From: Collimonas humicola
GTDB lineage: Bacteria; Pseudomonadota; Gammaproteobacteria; Burkholderiales; Burkholderiaceae_D
DNA: 64,000 nt
Assembly (NCBI RefSeq): GCF_018304945.1
Contig: NZ_JAGQEE010000001.1
Coordinates: 248,001-312,000, forward strand
Direction: 5' to 3'
The translations under genes were made by a program, and so were the position numbers. Positions 35,028 to 43,123 of this stretch are shown here, in pieces (within the stretch, counting starts at the first letter, position 1; every line of letters starts with the position of its first letter). A model generated the notes under the pieces. That model was not told the DNA's origin and ran no database searches. It saw only the letters and a list, made by a program, of their open reading frames with translations.

Positions 35028-36056
35028 TTACTGTTTGACCAGTTCCACGCGGCGGTTCTTGGCACGGCCATCGTCGCTGCTATTGTCGGCAATCGGCTTA
35101 TCTGCGCCCAGGCCGATGGCGCTCAGGCGATCTTTAGCGATGCCCTTGGACAGCAAGGTAGTTACAACCGCTTCTGCACGCTGCTGCGAAAGAGTTTTGT
35201 TGTGCTCAGCATTGCCGCTGTTGTCTGTATGCCCCTCTACTGATAATTTGAGGGTTGGAGCTTGCGTCAGCAGCTTCCCGATCTCATCGACGGCCGTCAA
35301 TCCGTCTGGCTTGATTACGGCCTTGTCGGTATCGAAATTGATATAGAGGGCGACATGGCCCTTGGCATTCAGTTCGCTCTGCATGGCGTCGGCTGTCGCA
35401 TAGGCGACCTGCTGCTGCATTGCCTTCTCTTCGATTGCGGTGATCTGGGTTGAATTGCTGCTGGTTGTCACCGTAATCCACACATTTTTTCCTGGCGTCC
35501 TGATCAGGTAAGCATCATAGGCGTTGAGATAGTCTTTGAGGCCCAGCTTGTTGACGATAAGGTCGCCGACATCGCCGCCATTCGCTGCGACCAGGGCCGG
35601 ATCGCTTGGCAGCACGGAGTTTACCTTGACGCCGCCGAGAGCCTTGATGGCTGTTTCATAGTTGCGCTGCGACGCCAGCGGGGTCAATTGCGCGTCGGCG
35701 TCGGAGAAGTGGCGGCTTTCTATGCGTCCTTCCACCGCGCGCAGCTGATCGCCGGCAACCACATAAGTCCTGTCGAAATCAGATTTGTCGCTGAAACGCC
35801 CGCCTTCGGCAAGATTCTGCGGCCAGTCGAGGTAGGGAAATGGCGGCAGCGGGGCGTTGGAAAGCGGGACATTGTCGAGGCTGAATCCGGCTTTGGCGAC
35901 GGCGGCCTCCGTTTGTGTATTGGCTGCATGTGACGGCGCTACGGTGGCGGCATTTGCCGCTCCAGGCTGCGGGCCATCTTCTTTGCGTTTGCAGCCAAAC
36001 AAGGAAACGGAGATACAGAAGGAGACGGCGAGGGCGATTTTTAAATTTGGAGGCAT
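35028..36056 (-). CDS. OmpA-domain outer-membrane lipoprotein
   Basis: A 342-residue lipoprotein with lipobox SLFGC near residue 23, a linker rich in Ala/Thr and a middle region with BON-like features (NYETAIKALGGVKVNSVLPS; VGDLIVNKLGLKDYLNAYDA). The C-terminal OmpA peptidoglycan-binding domain has INFDTDKAVIKPDG, LSVEGHTDNSGNAEHNKTLS, LSAIGLGADKPIADN and GRAKNRRVELV. It likely tethers outer membrane to wall. It diverges from the tad locus, sharing its A+T-rich control region. Confidence 0.85.
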   Translation of the reverse strand: MPPNLKIALAVSFCISVSLFGCKRKEDGPQPGAANAATVAPSHAANTQTEAAVAKAGFSLDNVPLSNAPLPPFPYLDWPQNLAEGGRFSDKSDFDRTYVVAGDQLRAVEGRIESRHFSDADAQLTPLASQRNYETAIKALGGVKVNSVLPSDPALVAANGGDVGDLIVNKLGLKDYLNAYDAYLIRTPGKNVWITVTTSSNSTQITAIEEKAMQQQVAYATADAMQSELNAKGHVALYINFDTDKAVIKPDGLTAVDEIGKLLTQAPTLKLSVEGHTDNSGNAEHNKTLSQQRAEAVVTTLLSKGIAKDRLSAIGLGADKPIADNSSDDGRAKNRRVELVKQ

Positions 36057-36365
36057 GTTCGTATTGATAACAGTAATTGCAGAAATTTCATAGTCTACGT
36101 TGCTGCTTTGCAACAGATGATGAGTTGATATTTAATGCATTTTGGTGATTATTTTCTTAAGAAGTTACTTTAATTTCTAGAGTGAAAAACAATCTCCAAT
36201 CGACTAGAAATATCCTAAAAAGTTTCCTGTAAACATGTTTTTTTGTGTAAAAAAATGTAAACACATGTAATGACTACGCAAAAAATGATTGCTAAAATGC
36301 ATTTGCTGTCGCAGGGAAACTTTTTTTTAAGCAACTTTATTGTAGTTCAAAATCAAGGGGAAATT
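36057..36365. promoter_or_regulatory. A+T-rich control region upstream of the flp pilin gene
   Basis: A 309-base region, markedly A+T-rich, between the OmpA-type gene and the pilin gene. Two ACATGT palindromes at 36233-36238 and 36263-36268, inside similar TGTAAACA(C)ATG words, lie exactly 30 bases apart (about three helical turns). They are candidate binding sites for a dimeric regulator of pilus expression; inference only. Confidence 0.4.
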
Positions 36366-36623
36366 ATGCAACAACGCAAATTGCTGTCGCGTCAGTTGGG
36401 CCAAGGTATGACTGAGTACATCATTATCGTTGCACTGATTGCAATCGCCGCCATCGGCGTTTATCAAGCATTCGGTGGTGTCGTCCGCGGTCAGACTGCC
36501 GCTGCAGCTCAAACCCTGGCAGGCGGTTCCGCTGCCGGAGTGCGTACTACTGTGACAACTGCAGGTACTACCGCTCAAAACGAAGGTAGCAAGACGAAAG
36601 ATCTGAAGTCCTTCGAGAAGTAA
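36366..36623 (+). CDS. flp: Flp-type major pilin
   Basis: An 85-residue type IVb prepilin. The class III leader MQQRKLLSRQLG is cut before QGMTEYIIIV (G | xxxxE-Y rule), followed by a hydrophobic assembly helix (IIIVALIAIAAIGVYQAF) and a polar Ala/Thr-rich tail. AGGGG five bases upstream sets the start. A terminator-like hairpin directly after the gene would keep pilin transcript in excess over the downstream assembly genes. Confidence 0.9.
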   Translation: MQQRKLLSRQLGQGMTEYIIIVALIAIAAIGVYQAFGGVVRGQTAAAAQTLAGGSAAGVRTTVTTAGTTAQNEGSKTKDLKSFEK

Positions 36624-36637
36624 AACCCCCCGTAGTG

Positions 36638-36674
36638 AAACCGATGCGGCCAGCAGCTCAGGCTGCATCGGTTT
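36638..36674 (+). terminator. Terminator/attenuator after the pilin gene
   Basis: AAACCGATGC (36638-36647) pairs with GCATCGGTTT (36665-36674), followed by ATTTG. It lies 15 bases past the pilin stop and 39 before the next start, so partial read-through must feed the rest of the tad operon. Confidence 0.65.
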
Positions 36675-36712
36675 ATTTGTGTTCTTGTCAATTGAAAAAA
36701 AGGCACTGAATC

Positions 36713-38089
36713 ATGCGCATCAGGATTTTTTTGCAACGCGGACAGACGCTGGTGCTGTTTCTTGGTTTTGCCGCAGCCCTGGTCAGCGTGCTTCTGGTTG
36801 CTTTCAATAGCGGACAAACCACCAACGCTAAAATGCGCGCCATGAACGCTGCCGATGCAGCTGCCTATAGCGGTGCAGTATGGCAAGCGCGCACCCTGAA
36901 TTTCCAGGCTTATACGAACCGGGCGATGGTCGCCAATGAAGTGGCGATTGCGCAGTCGGTCAGCCTGCGGTCGTGGGTTTCTTACGTTAATAATTTCATC
37001 AATAACGGGCCGGCAGCCCTGCTGAAGCTGGTGCCGTATCTAGGCGCCGCAGTCAATGCAGTAGGCAATGTGATCAAAAGCGTGAACCAAGCCGTGCAGT
37101 CCAGTTTGCCTATGGCAGAGACGTTGTTGCGTGGTATTAACCAGGTTTATTATCCGGCGCAAGTTGCGATGAATGCCTCGGGGACATTGGTGGCGCAGGA
37201 TCTTGCGAGAAATGTCGCTCTGAAAAACGGTGCGCAAGTGAGCAATGCAGAGATTGAGCTGTTCGCTAAAAACACAATAGCTTGGACAGCATTGACCGAC
37301 AGCTATATCGGTACGCGTGGCGGCAAGGTCAACTCCGATAGGCGCACACGATTGCGCGAAGTAACGCTGGCGTCGCGCGACGGATTTACCCAGTCGCGCG
37401 ACTGGAGCAAAGGATTTCCGCTTGTCTTCGAGTTTCGCAAGCAGGGCGGTACCGATCTGATTGATTTTGATGCCTGGAAGGGACTCGATTCTTCACGCTT
37501 GCAAACGGGATGGACGCCCAAAGGCTGGTTGGTCACAGTGCCGATGGGATGGGGAGGGGCACAGGGCTACAATCCGAATAAGGTGAGCAAGACTGGCATA
37601 CACGGTAACACCAACGACTGGAATTCGATTGACGGACGGGCTGCGCAGGCCGAAGCCAATGGCAAGAATGCAAAAAATATTCAAAGCCCGTTTCCCAATT
37701 ATCGGGACATCAAGAATCCTAAGGTAAAAGACGCCGATTTGCATGTGCCTTTCGTGGTAGAGGTCGTCGTCAACAAAGCACAAATAAAAACTTCCGATGA
37801 TCCTGCTATCCAGGGCAAGGCCATCTTGCATGACGGCAGGATTGTCGATCCAGCCCCTAATTTTGCGGGTGGGAATACTGGCGTATATGCGCTTTCTACG
37901 GCTTGTGTGCGCTTTTCCCGTCCCTATGGCGCAGACCGCCCGGGCGGCGTCGAATATCCAAGTCTGTTCAATCCTTACTGGCGGGCATCGCTGGCGACGA
38001 ATAGCGCGCTGTCGCGCGGCATCGTCGACGGTCTGAAGGGCTTGGCGCCGGTGGCGGCAATTGTTGATGGGAGCGGTTCATGCGGTTAA
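36713..38089 (+). CDS. TadG-like pilus assembly protein
   Basis: A 458-residue protein. The N-terminus (RIFLQRGQTLVLFLGFAAAL) is the hydrophobic Tad-type domain that precedes TadG proteins; KMRAMNAADAAAYSGAVWQA follows, the usual 'NAADAAA' hallmark. The large remainder is predicted periplasmic with no von Willebrand motif that I can recognise. It lacks the glutamate of the prepilin site, unlike the TadE-like proteins in this locus. It overlaps the following lipoprotein gene by ten bases. Confidence 0.75.
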   Translation: MRIRIFLQRGQTLVLFLGFAAALVSVLLVAFNSGQTTNAKMRAMNAADAAAYSGAVWQARTLNFQAYTNRAMVANEVAIAQSVSLRSWVSYVNNFINNGPAALLKLVPYLGAAVNAVGNVIKSVNQAVQSSLPMAETLLRGINQVYYPAQVAMNASGTLVAQDLARNVALKNGAQVSNAEIELFAKNTIAWTALTDSYIGTRGGKVNSDRRTRLREVTLASRDGFTQSRDWSKGFPLVFEFRKQGGTDLIDFDAWKGLDSSRLQTGWTPKGWLVTVPMGWGGAQGYNPNKVSKTGIHGNTNDWNSIDGRAAQAEANGKNAKNIQSPFPNYRDIKNPKVKDADLHVPFVVEVVVNKAQIKTSDDPAIQGKAILHDGRIVDPAPNFAGGNTGVYALSTACVRFSRPYGADRPGGVEYPSLFNPYWRASLATNSALSRGIVDGLKGLAPVAAIVDGSGSCG

Positions 38090-38898
38090 GTGAAAAAAAC
38101 AGAGCGCCTCGGGTGAGGCTGGTCGCTTCGACCTTGCTTTTCGGCTTGGTGTTGGCTGGCTGCGGACAAAGCGCGTCGTCTGCTGGAGAAACTGCAGTAG
38201 CGGCTGGCAGTGCTTATGAGCTGGTGCAGCTGGAGCGGCCGGAACCGCCGGACGGTCCGTTCCAGGTAGTCAAGGAAACAGCGTACAAATTATGCGCCGC
38301 GATGGCTGAACTGCAGCATATTCCGGTCAAGCCTTTTCCCAAGGCCCCAGCCGATTATGCAACACAGAGAATTACCGTCGTCACTGACGGTAAATCATTC
38401 ATGCGGAAAACCGAAGCTCTTTATAGCGCCGACACTTCGACGATCACGCCGGAACGGGGCTGCGAATACCGTATTACGCCGAGCAAGGCATATAACGTCA
38501 CGCTGGTGCACGACGGCAAGCAGACAGATATCAATGTCGGCGAGGATGGCAAGACGACTGTCGACACTGCAGGCGCGGGTGGTTTTGCTGCCGCTTCTTC
38601 GGCTTCTGGCGAGACGTCGCAGTTCAGCGAGCGTCGCACCGTGAACGGCGTCAACCTGCGCTGCTGGCCAAAATCCCATCCGATGCTGGCTGACGGCTCT
38701 TTGCTGGAGATGTGCGTCTATGAAAAGGACGGCGTGCTGACCGAAGTCGATCAGCAAGCCATCACCTTGTATTCAAAAGCACGGCCGGCCGGCAATGATC
38801 CGCGATTTCAGTATGTCGTGATTACGGAACCGGTGTCGGTGCGCAAGCTGACGGAGGGCATTTCCAAACGCTTTAAGGCTGAAAGCTACACACAATGA
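38080..38898 (+). CDS. tad-locus lipoprotein of unknown function
   Basis: A 272-residue protein with a lipoprotein signal (LLFGLVLAGC, Cys28). The mature part has GCEYRITPSKAYNVTLVHDG and a short Gly/Ala/Ser-rich stretch (GAGGFAAASSASGE); no known domain. It overlaps both neighbours (10 bases upstream, 4 downstream), so it belongs to the operon; perhaps a pilus-biogenesis accessory of the outer membrane. Confidence 0.65.
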   Translation: MRLSEKNRAPRVRLVASTLLFGLVLAGCGQSASSAGETAVAAGSAYELVQLERPEPPDGPFQVVKETAYKLCAAMAELQHIPVKPFPKAPADYATQRITVVTDGKSFMRKTEALYSADTSTITPERGCEYRITPSKAYNVTLVHDGKQTDINVGEDGKTTVDTAGAGGFAAASSASGETSQFSERRTVNGVNLRCWPKSHPMLADGSLLEMCVYEKDGVLTEVDQQAITLYSKARPAGNDPRFQYVVITEPVSVRKLTEGISKRFKAESYTQ

Positions 38899-39719
38899 AA
38901 ACGCGGAGCCGAAACGGCCAGCAAGGCCAGGCGATGGTAGAGATGGTCGTTGTGTCAGGAGTCATGATTGCCTTGTTTCTGGGCATCTGGTACCTGGGCA
39001 AGTTTCATGATATCCAGGCATCGACCATTCAAGCGGCACGCTATGCGGCGTGGGAGCGTACTGTTCATCCGCCTGGCTATGCCGACGCCACGATAGAGCA
39101 ACAGACGCGCGCCCGTCTTTTCAGCTGGAATCGTAATGCATATAAATCCACTGACGGTCTGGCGGACAATGCCGCCTGGCAGAGCCAAAGCTCGGAATGG
39201 CTTGACCATCGTAATCAAAGCCGGCTGATTGCCCGGCCGGGCGACGTTTCGGTCAGTACTTCTCAGGGAGCTCTCCCTGGCAAGGCGGCATCGACCGTCG
39301 ACAGCGTGCTCGGTTCGCTGACCGGCGCGATCGGTTCCTTGACCGGAGGCGAAAAACTGAATACAGGAGGCTTTTACACCAGTCAGGTAAGTGTCAAGCT
39401 GGCCGATGTCAGTTCGCTTCCTGCGCCCCTGAATACGCTCAACCTGACCTTGCGCGAATCGAACGCCTTGGTCACGGATAGCTGGGACGCAAGCGGTCCC
39501 CAGCAGGCAGCCATGCGGACCCGCAGTTTCGCCCCGACTGCCATATTCGAAAAAATCAAGCCGGTGCTTGACCCGCTTAAATGGGCATTGTCGATCATCG
39601 AACCTAGTTTCGATCATTTCGACCCTGGAGAGATTTGTCCGGATATCGTCCCGGCCGATCGCGTCGGACCCGGCGCCAGCAATTTGCCGATGTATAGATC
39701 GACCGCCGGTTGCTTTTGA
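38895..39719 (+). CDS. TadE-like minor pilin (pseudopilin)
   Basis: A 274-residue protein with class III leader NGQQG | QAMVEMVVVSGVMIALFLGI, giving Glu at +5 of the mature end as in TadE/TadF. The long polar C-terminal region carries a Ser/Thr/Gly-rich segment and a cysteine pair near the end (GEICPDIV, STAGCF). The ATGA overlap with the previous gene indicates coupling. Confidence 0.75.
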   Translation: MKTRSRNGQQGQAMVEMVVVSGVMIALFLGIWYLGKFHDIQASTIQAARYAAWERTVHPPGYADATIEQQTRARLFSWNRNAYKSTDGLADNAAWQSQSSEWLDHRNQSRLIARPGDVSVSTSQGALPGKAASTVDSVLGSLTGAIGSLTGGEKLNTGGFYTSQVSVKLADVSSLPAPLNTLNLTLRESNALVTDSWDASGPQQAAMRTRSFAPTAIFEKIKPVLDPLKWALSIIEPSFDHFDPGEICPDIVPADRVGPGASNLPMYRSTAGCF

Positions 39720-39726
39720 TTCGATC

Positions 39727-40395
39727 ATGAAAAATCACTTACTTCGTTGCTGCTTTTGCCTGCTGCTGTGCTGCAGCTCGGCGCGTGCCGGATGGCTGGA
39801 TTCGCCCGACAGTCTGCAATTGCAAAGCGTCGGCTCGGAAATGCGGCTCAACGGCATTCCGATGAATATCCGTTACTTCATCACCGCGCAGCCGGCCGAG
39901 CAGTTGCTCAAGCAATTTCAAAACGCCTGGGAGCGCAATCCTGGCGGCGCCAACGTAAAAAGGAGCGCGCTGGGCACATGGACTGTGCTGAACCAGGGAC
40001 TGGGCGACGAGCACCGCAGCGTCCAGGTGCGCAATGCGGGTGATGGTCAGATTGAGGGCTACCTGGCGCTGACCTCGCCGCAACGCATGCGCGAGCCAGT
40101 GTTGCAGCTGCGCCTGCCTGCCGGGCTGCAGACTCTTTCGGTGCTTGAATCAACGGACCCCGAGATGCAGTCGCAGCAGGTGACGGCGGTATCGAAGCGC
40201 TCGGTGGACGCCACCGCCAGCGTGCTGGAAAACACCTTGCGCGCCAATGGCTGGAAAGTCCAGGAACGCCGTAAAACGGCAACCGGCACGCGCCTGGCGG
40301 CCGATAAGGGCAACCAGGATTTCGATGCAGCGCTGACGCCGGATGAGGGTGGCGCTGTCGTCATGATGAATACCGTCACCATGTCAAAGCGCTGA
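39727..40395 (+). CDS. tad-locus secreted protein of unknown function
   Basis: A 222-residue protein with a Cys-rich signal peptide (MKNHLLRCCFCLLLCCSSAR, cut near ARA). The mature part has MNIRYFITAQPAEQLLKQFQ and TDPEMQSQQVTAVSKRSVDA, with no recognised domain. It starts seven bases after the TadE-like gene, so it is co-transcribed. The open frame extends into the previous gene, but ATG 39727 is the sensible start. Confidence 0.65.
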   Translation: MKNHLLRCCFCLLLCCSSARAGWLDSPDSLQLQSVGSEMRLNGIPMNIRYFITAQPAEQLLKQFQNAWERNPGGANVKRSALGTWTVLNQGLGDEHRSVQVRNAGDGQIEGYLALTSPQRMREPVLQLRLPAGLQTLSVLESTDPEMQSQQVTAVSKRSVDATASVLENTLRANGWKVQERRKTATGTRLAADKGNQDFDAALTPDEGGAVVMMNTVTMSKR

Positions 40396-40483
40396 ACGCA
40401 AGCGGCTTGGCCGGCATGGTTTCCGATAGACCGATGAGCGACGCCGCAAGGCGGTTGCACTGCTGTTTTTTATTGGACTGGAA

Positions 40484-40696
40484 ATGAAATTTCATAAATG
40501 TTGCTCGCCGCGGGCGCAAGGCGGGCAGGCGATCATGGAATACATATTGATTGTCACCGTGGTAGCGATAGTGATGTTCATTCCGATGCCAGATGTCGGC
40601 GTGCCCCAATTCGTGGGCAAGACGCCGGCTGAAGTTCTAGCTTTTGCTTTTAGAAATTTTTTTCGCGGTTTCAGTTTCCTGACTTCCGTCCTTTAA
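40484..40696 (+). CDS. Second Flp pilin-like protein
   Basis: A 70-residue protein: leader MKFHKCCSPRAQGG is cut before QAIMEYILIV, fulfilling the G | xxxxE-Y prepilin rule, with hydrophobic helix ILIVTVVAIVMFI. The short tail (VPQFVGKTPAEVLAFAFRNF) differs from the first pilin. It could be a minor or tip pilin. It lies 28 bases before cpaB. Confidence 0.7.
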   Translation: MKFHKCCSPRAQGGQAIMEYILIVTVVAIVMFIPMPDVGVPQFVGKTPAEVLAFAFRNFFRGFSFLTSVL

Positions 40697-40723
40697 TTTT
40701 TTTATTGAAAAGAAGTTGCTTCC

Positions 40724-41779
40724 TTGAAGATATCAAAAAACACTATGCTGCTCGGCGGTGCGGTCGCTCTCGGAGTTTTGTGCTTCGTCGGCGCCCAGTA
40801 CTATTTACGTAACTATCTGGCCCAGGCAGAACAGAAACTGGCGGGGCAATATGAAAGCAAGCAGGTGATCGTCGCTGCGGTCGATATCGCGCCTGGCACC
40901 GTGCTGTCGTCGGACAATCTCGCCGTGCGCAAGATCCCGGTGCGTTATCTGTCGAGCAATGCGCTGCAGCCGAATGACCTTGATTTGGTCAGCGGACAAA
41001 GGGTGGTGACCGCATTGCAGCCGGGCGATCCGGTCGACCGCGGTTCCCTGGAACGCTCCGACCGCCCGCCACTGTCGACCACCGTGGCTAAAGGTGAACG
41101 GGCAATTACTTTCCCTGTGGATGAAATCAGTTCGATCTCGGGCATGGTGGTGCCGGGTGACATTATCGACCTGATATTCACAGGGAAGGGGCTGACCGAA
41201 AACTCATACCAGCCGCAAACCTCATCGGCAAGCGCTGGTGCTGCACCGAGCGCCGAATCCGGCCCCAAGGAGTTGACGCATGTCAGGCCGCTGCTACAGG
41301 CGGTACCGGTGCTGGCTACAGGGAAGATGACCAAGAAACGCATCGTGAAAACCGAAGATGGCAAGGAACGTGAAGAGAACCAGGACTTCACTACCGTGAC
41401 GCTCAAGGTCAGCCCCGACCAGGCGGAAAAAGTCTTGATTGCACAGAAACTTGGCAACTTGACGGCTGTACTGCGCAATGCCGACGATACCGCGTCCTTT
41501 TCATCCACTCCGCTGGATGAGGTGACTTTCAAGAAAGTGGCGGACCAGCCGATCGCGGGACGCGGCAATTTCGTTGAAATCATTACCGGCGGAACCGGAA
41601 ATGGTATCCAGAAAACGCAGGCGGAAGCGTTTGGCCCAAGCATGCTGGCAGCCGCTACCAGTCCGGCCACCGCGTCGACTGGCGGCAACGGTCGATCCTA
41701 TGATGTAAGGACCCGCCTTGGCATTGCGCCGGTTCCTGAAGCTTCGTCAAACAAATCTACAAAACTATTTCCTCGATAA
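40724..41779 (+). CDS. cpaB: Pilus assembly protein CpaB/RcpC
   Basis: A 351-residue inner-membrane/periplasmic protein with an N-terminal span (MLLGGAVALGVLCFVGAQYY) and a SAF domain (QVIVAAVDIAPGTVLSSDNL, RYLSSNALQPNDL). RAITFPVDEISSISGMVVPG, DIIDLIFTG and a C-terminal TVTLKVSPDQAEKVLIAQKL are typical of CpaB. It may help the secretin or modify pili. It starts with TTG 40724 (ATG 40745 is an alternative). Confidence 0.85.
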   Translation: MKISKNTMLLGGAVALGVLCFVGAQYYLRNYLAQAEQKLAGQYESKQVIVAAVDIAPGTVLSSDNLAVRKIPVRYLSSNALQPNDLDLVSGQRVVTALQPGDPVDRGSLERSDRPPLSTTVAKGERAITFPVDEISSISGMVVPGDIIDLIFTGKGLTENSYQPQTSSASAGAAPSAESGPKELTHVRPLLQAVPVLATGKMTKKRIVKTEDGKEREENQDFTTVTLKVSPDQAEKVLIAQKLGNLTAVLRNADDTASFSSTPLDEVTFKKVADQPIAGRGNFVEIITGGTGNGIQKTQAEAFGPSMLAAATSPATASTGGNGRSYDVRTRLGIAPVPEASSNKSTKLFPR

Positions 41780-41794
41780 GAACGAAAGACCGAC

Positions 41795-43120
41795 GTGATC
41801 AGATTTCTTGTATGTTTTCTTTGCGCGCTTGCGCCCGTATTCTCACTTGCTGCCGTCAAAGGCGTGCTGCCAACCGATCTGGAAATGTTTGCAGGGGAGG
41901 CCAAGGTATTTCCTATTGACGTGAGTCGGATCGCCATCGGCAACGGTGGTGTTATTTCGGTTACGACCATGGACAACAAGCAGCTGCTGGTCATAGCCGA
42001 GAAAGAGGGATCGTCCACTTTGCACCTGTGGCTCAAAGACGGTAGCGAGCAAGTCAGTACTTTTAATGTGATCGATTCCAGCATGAAGAAGAAATTGGAC
42101 GACATCAACAAATTGCTGACACATGTCGACAACGTTACTGCGCGGATTGCCGGCAACAAGATTGTGCTTGAAGGCGACATGGTGAGCGACGCCAATCAGG
42201 AGCGGGTCAGGGCAATTGCCGACATGTACAAGGAAGTGGTGAATTTTGTCGGCAAGGTTGGATGGGAAAAGATGATCTATCTTGAGTTCAAGGTGCTTGA
42301 ATTGACCAACAAAGGGTCAAGCTCGCTGGGCATCGCCTGGGATTCCAAGATAAACGGTCCGGCTGCAGGCGTGATTGCCGATCCGATAGGCAATTCGCTG
42401 TTCCGTTATACCCCCGATCCGGGCACCACCGGTGTTTCCTTGGGCGAAAACTTCCCGTTAAAAGTGTGGCCGCCGAAGGGATTCGTGTCCATGGCCTCTG
42501 TGATTACGTCGAAAATCAACGTACTTGTCCAGGATGGCGAGGCAACGATGCTGGCAGCGCCAAATCTGACGACGCGCAGCGGCAGTACGGCAAAATTCAT
42601 CGCCGGTGGTGAAATACCGTTGCCAGTGATAGGGACATTTGGCCAGGCCACGGTGGAATTCAAGGAGTATGGAATCATTGCAGAGGTAACCCCGGTTGCG
42701 GATAGCTCCGGCGTCATTTATGCCAAGGTTGATGTCGAGGTAAGCAGCATTGACCGGTCTGTGACGATTCGCGACATTCCGGGCCTTCTGAAACGCAAGA
42801 CCACGGCAGAGTTCAATGCCCGGGAAGGCGAGACAGTGGTGCTCAATGGCTTGTATTCGTACCAGGCGTCGAAGGACACGCAGAAGGTGCCGCTGCTGGG
42901 CGACGTACCGTTGCTTGGGGGCTTGTTCCGCAACAAGAACGACGACAAGCAAACGCGTGAAGTAGCCATCATCATCACGCCGCGGCTGATCACGCCAACC
43001 CCGGCACGCGTACCTGGGCCGAAAGATTTGAATTCGGAAAACCTGTACCAGTTCGACAAGAAATTGCGCGACAACGCGCCGATGCCGAACCTGCCTGCCA
43101 AATTAACCGTGACGGATTGA
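41795..43120 (+). CDS. cpaC: Pilus secretin CpaC/RcpA
   Basis: A 441-residue outer-membrane secretin forming the pilus exit pore. It has a signal peptide (FLVCFLCALAPVFSLAA) and an N-terminal pilus-secretin domain (GEAKVFPIDVSRIAIGNGGV, VIAEKEGSSTLHLWLKDG). The secretin core follows: VNVLVQDGEATMLAAPNLTT-like segment, GGEIPLPVIGTFGQATVEFK, GIIAEVTP and VPLLGDVPLLGGLFRNK. A GTG start is preceded by GAAAG. Confidence 0.9.
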   Translation: MIRFLVCFLCALAPVFSLAAVKGVLPTDLEMFAGEAKVFPIDVSRIAIGNGGVISVTTMDNKQLLVIAEKEGSSTLHLWLKDGSEQVSTFNVIDSSMKKKLDDINKLLTHVDNVTARIAGNKIVLEGDMVSDANQERVRAIADMYKEVVNFVGKVGWEKMIYLEFKVLELTNKGSSSLGIAWDSKINGPAAGVIADPIGNSLFRYTPDPGTTGVSLGENFPLKVWPPKGFVSMASVITSKINVLVQDGEATMLAAPNLTTRSGSTAKFIAGGEIPLPVIGTFGQATVEFKEYGIIAEVTPVADSSGVIYAKVDVEVSSIDRSVTIRDIPGLLKRKTTAEFNAREGETVVLNGLYSYQASKDTQKVPLLGDVPLLGGLFRNKNDDKQTREVAIIITPRLITPTPARVPGPKDLNSENLYQFDKKLRDNAPMPNLPAKLTVTD

Positions 43121-43123
43121 ATT

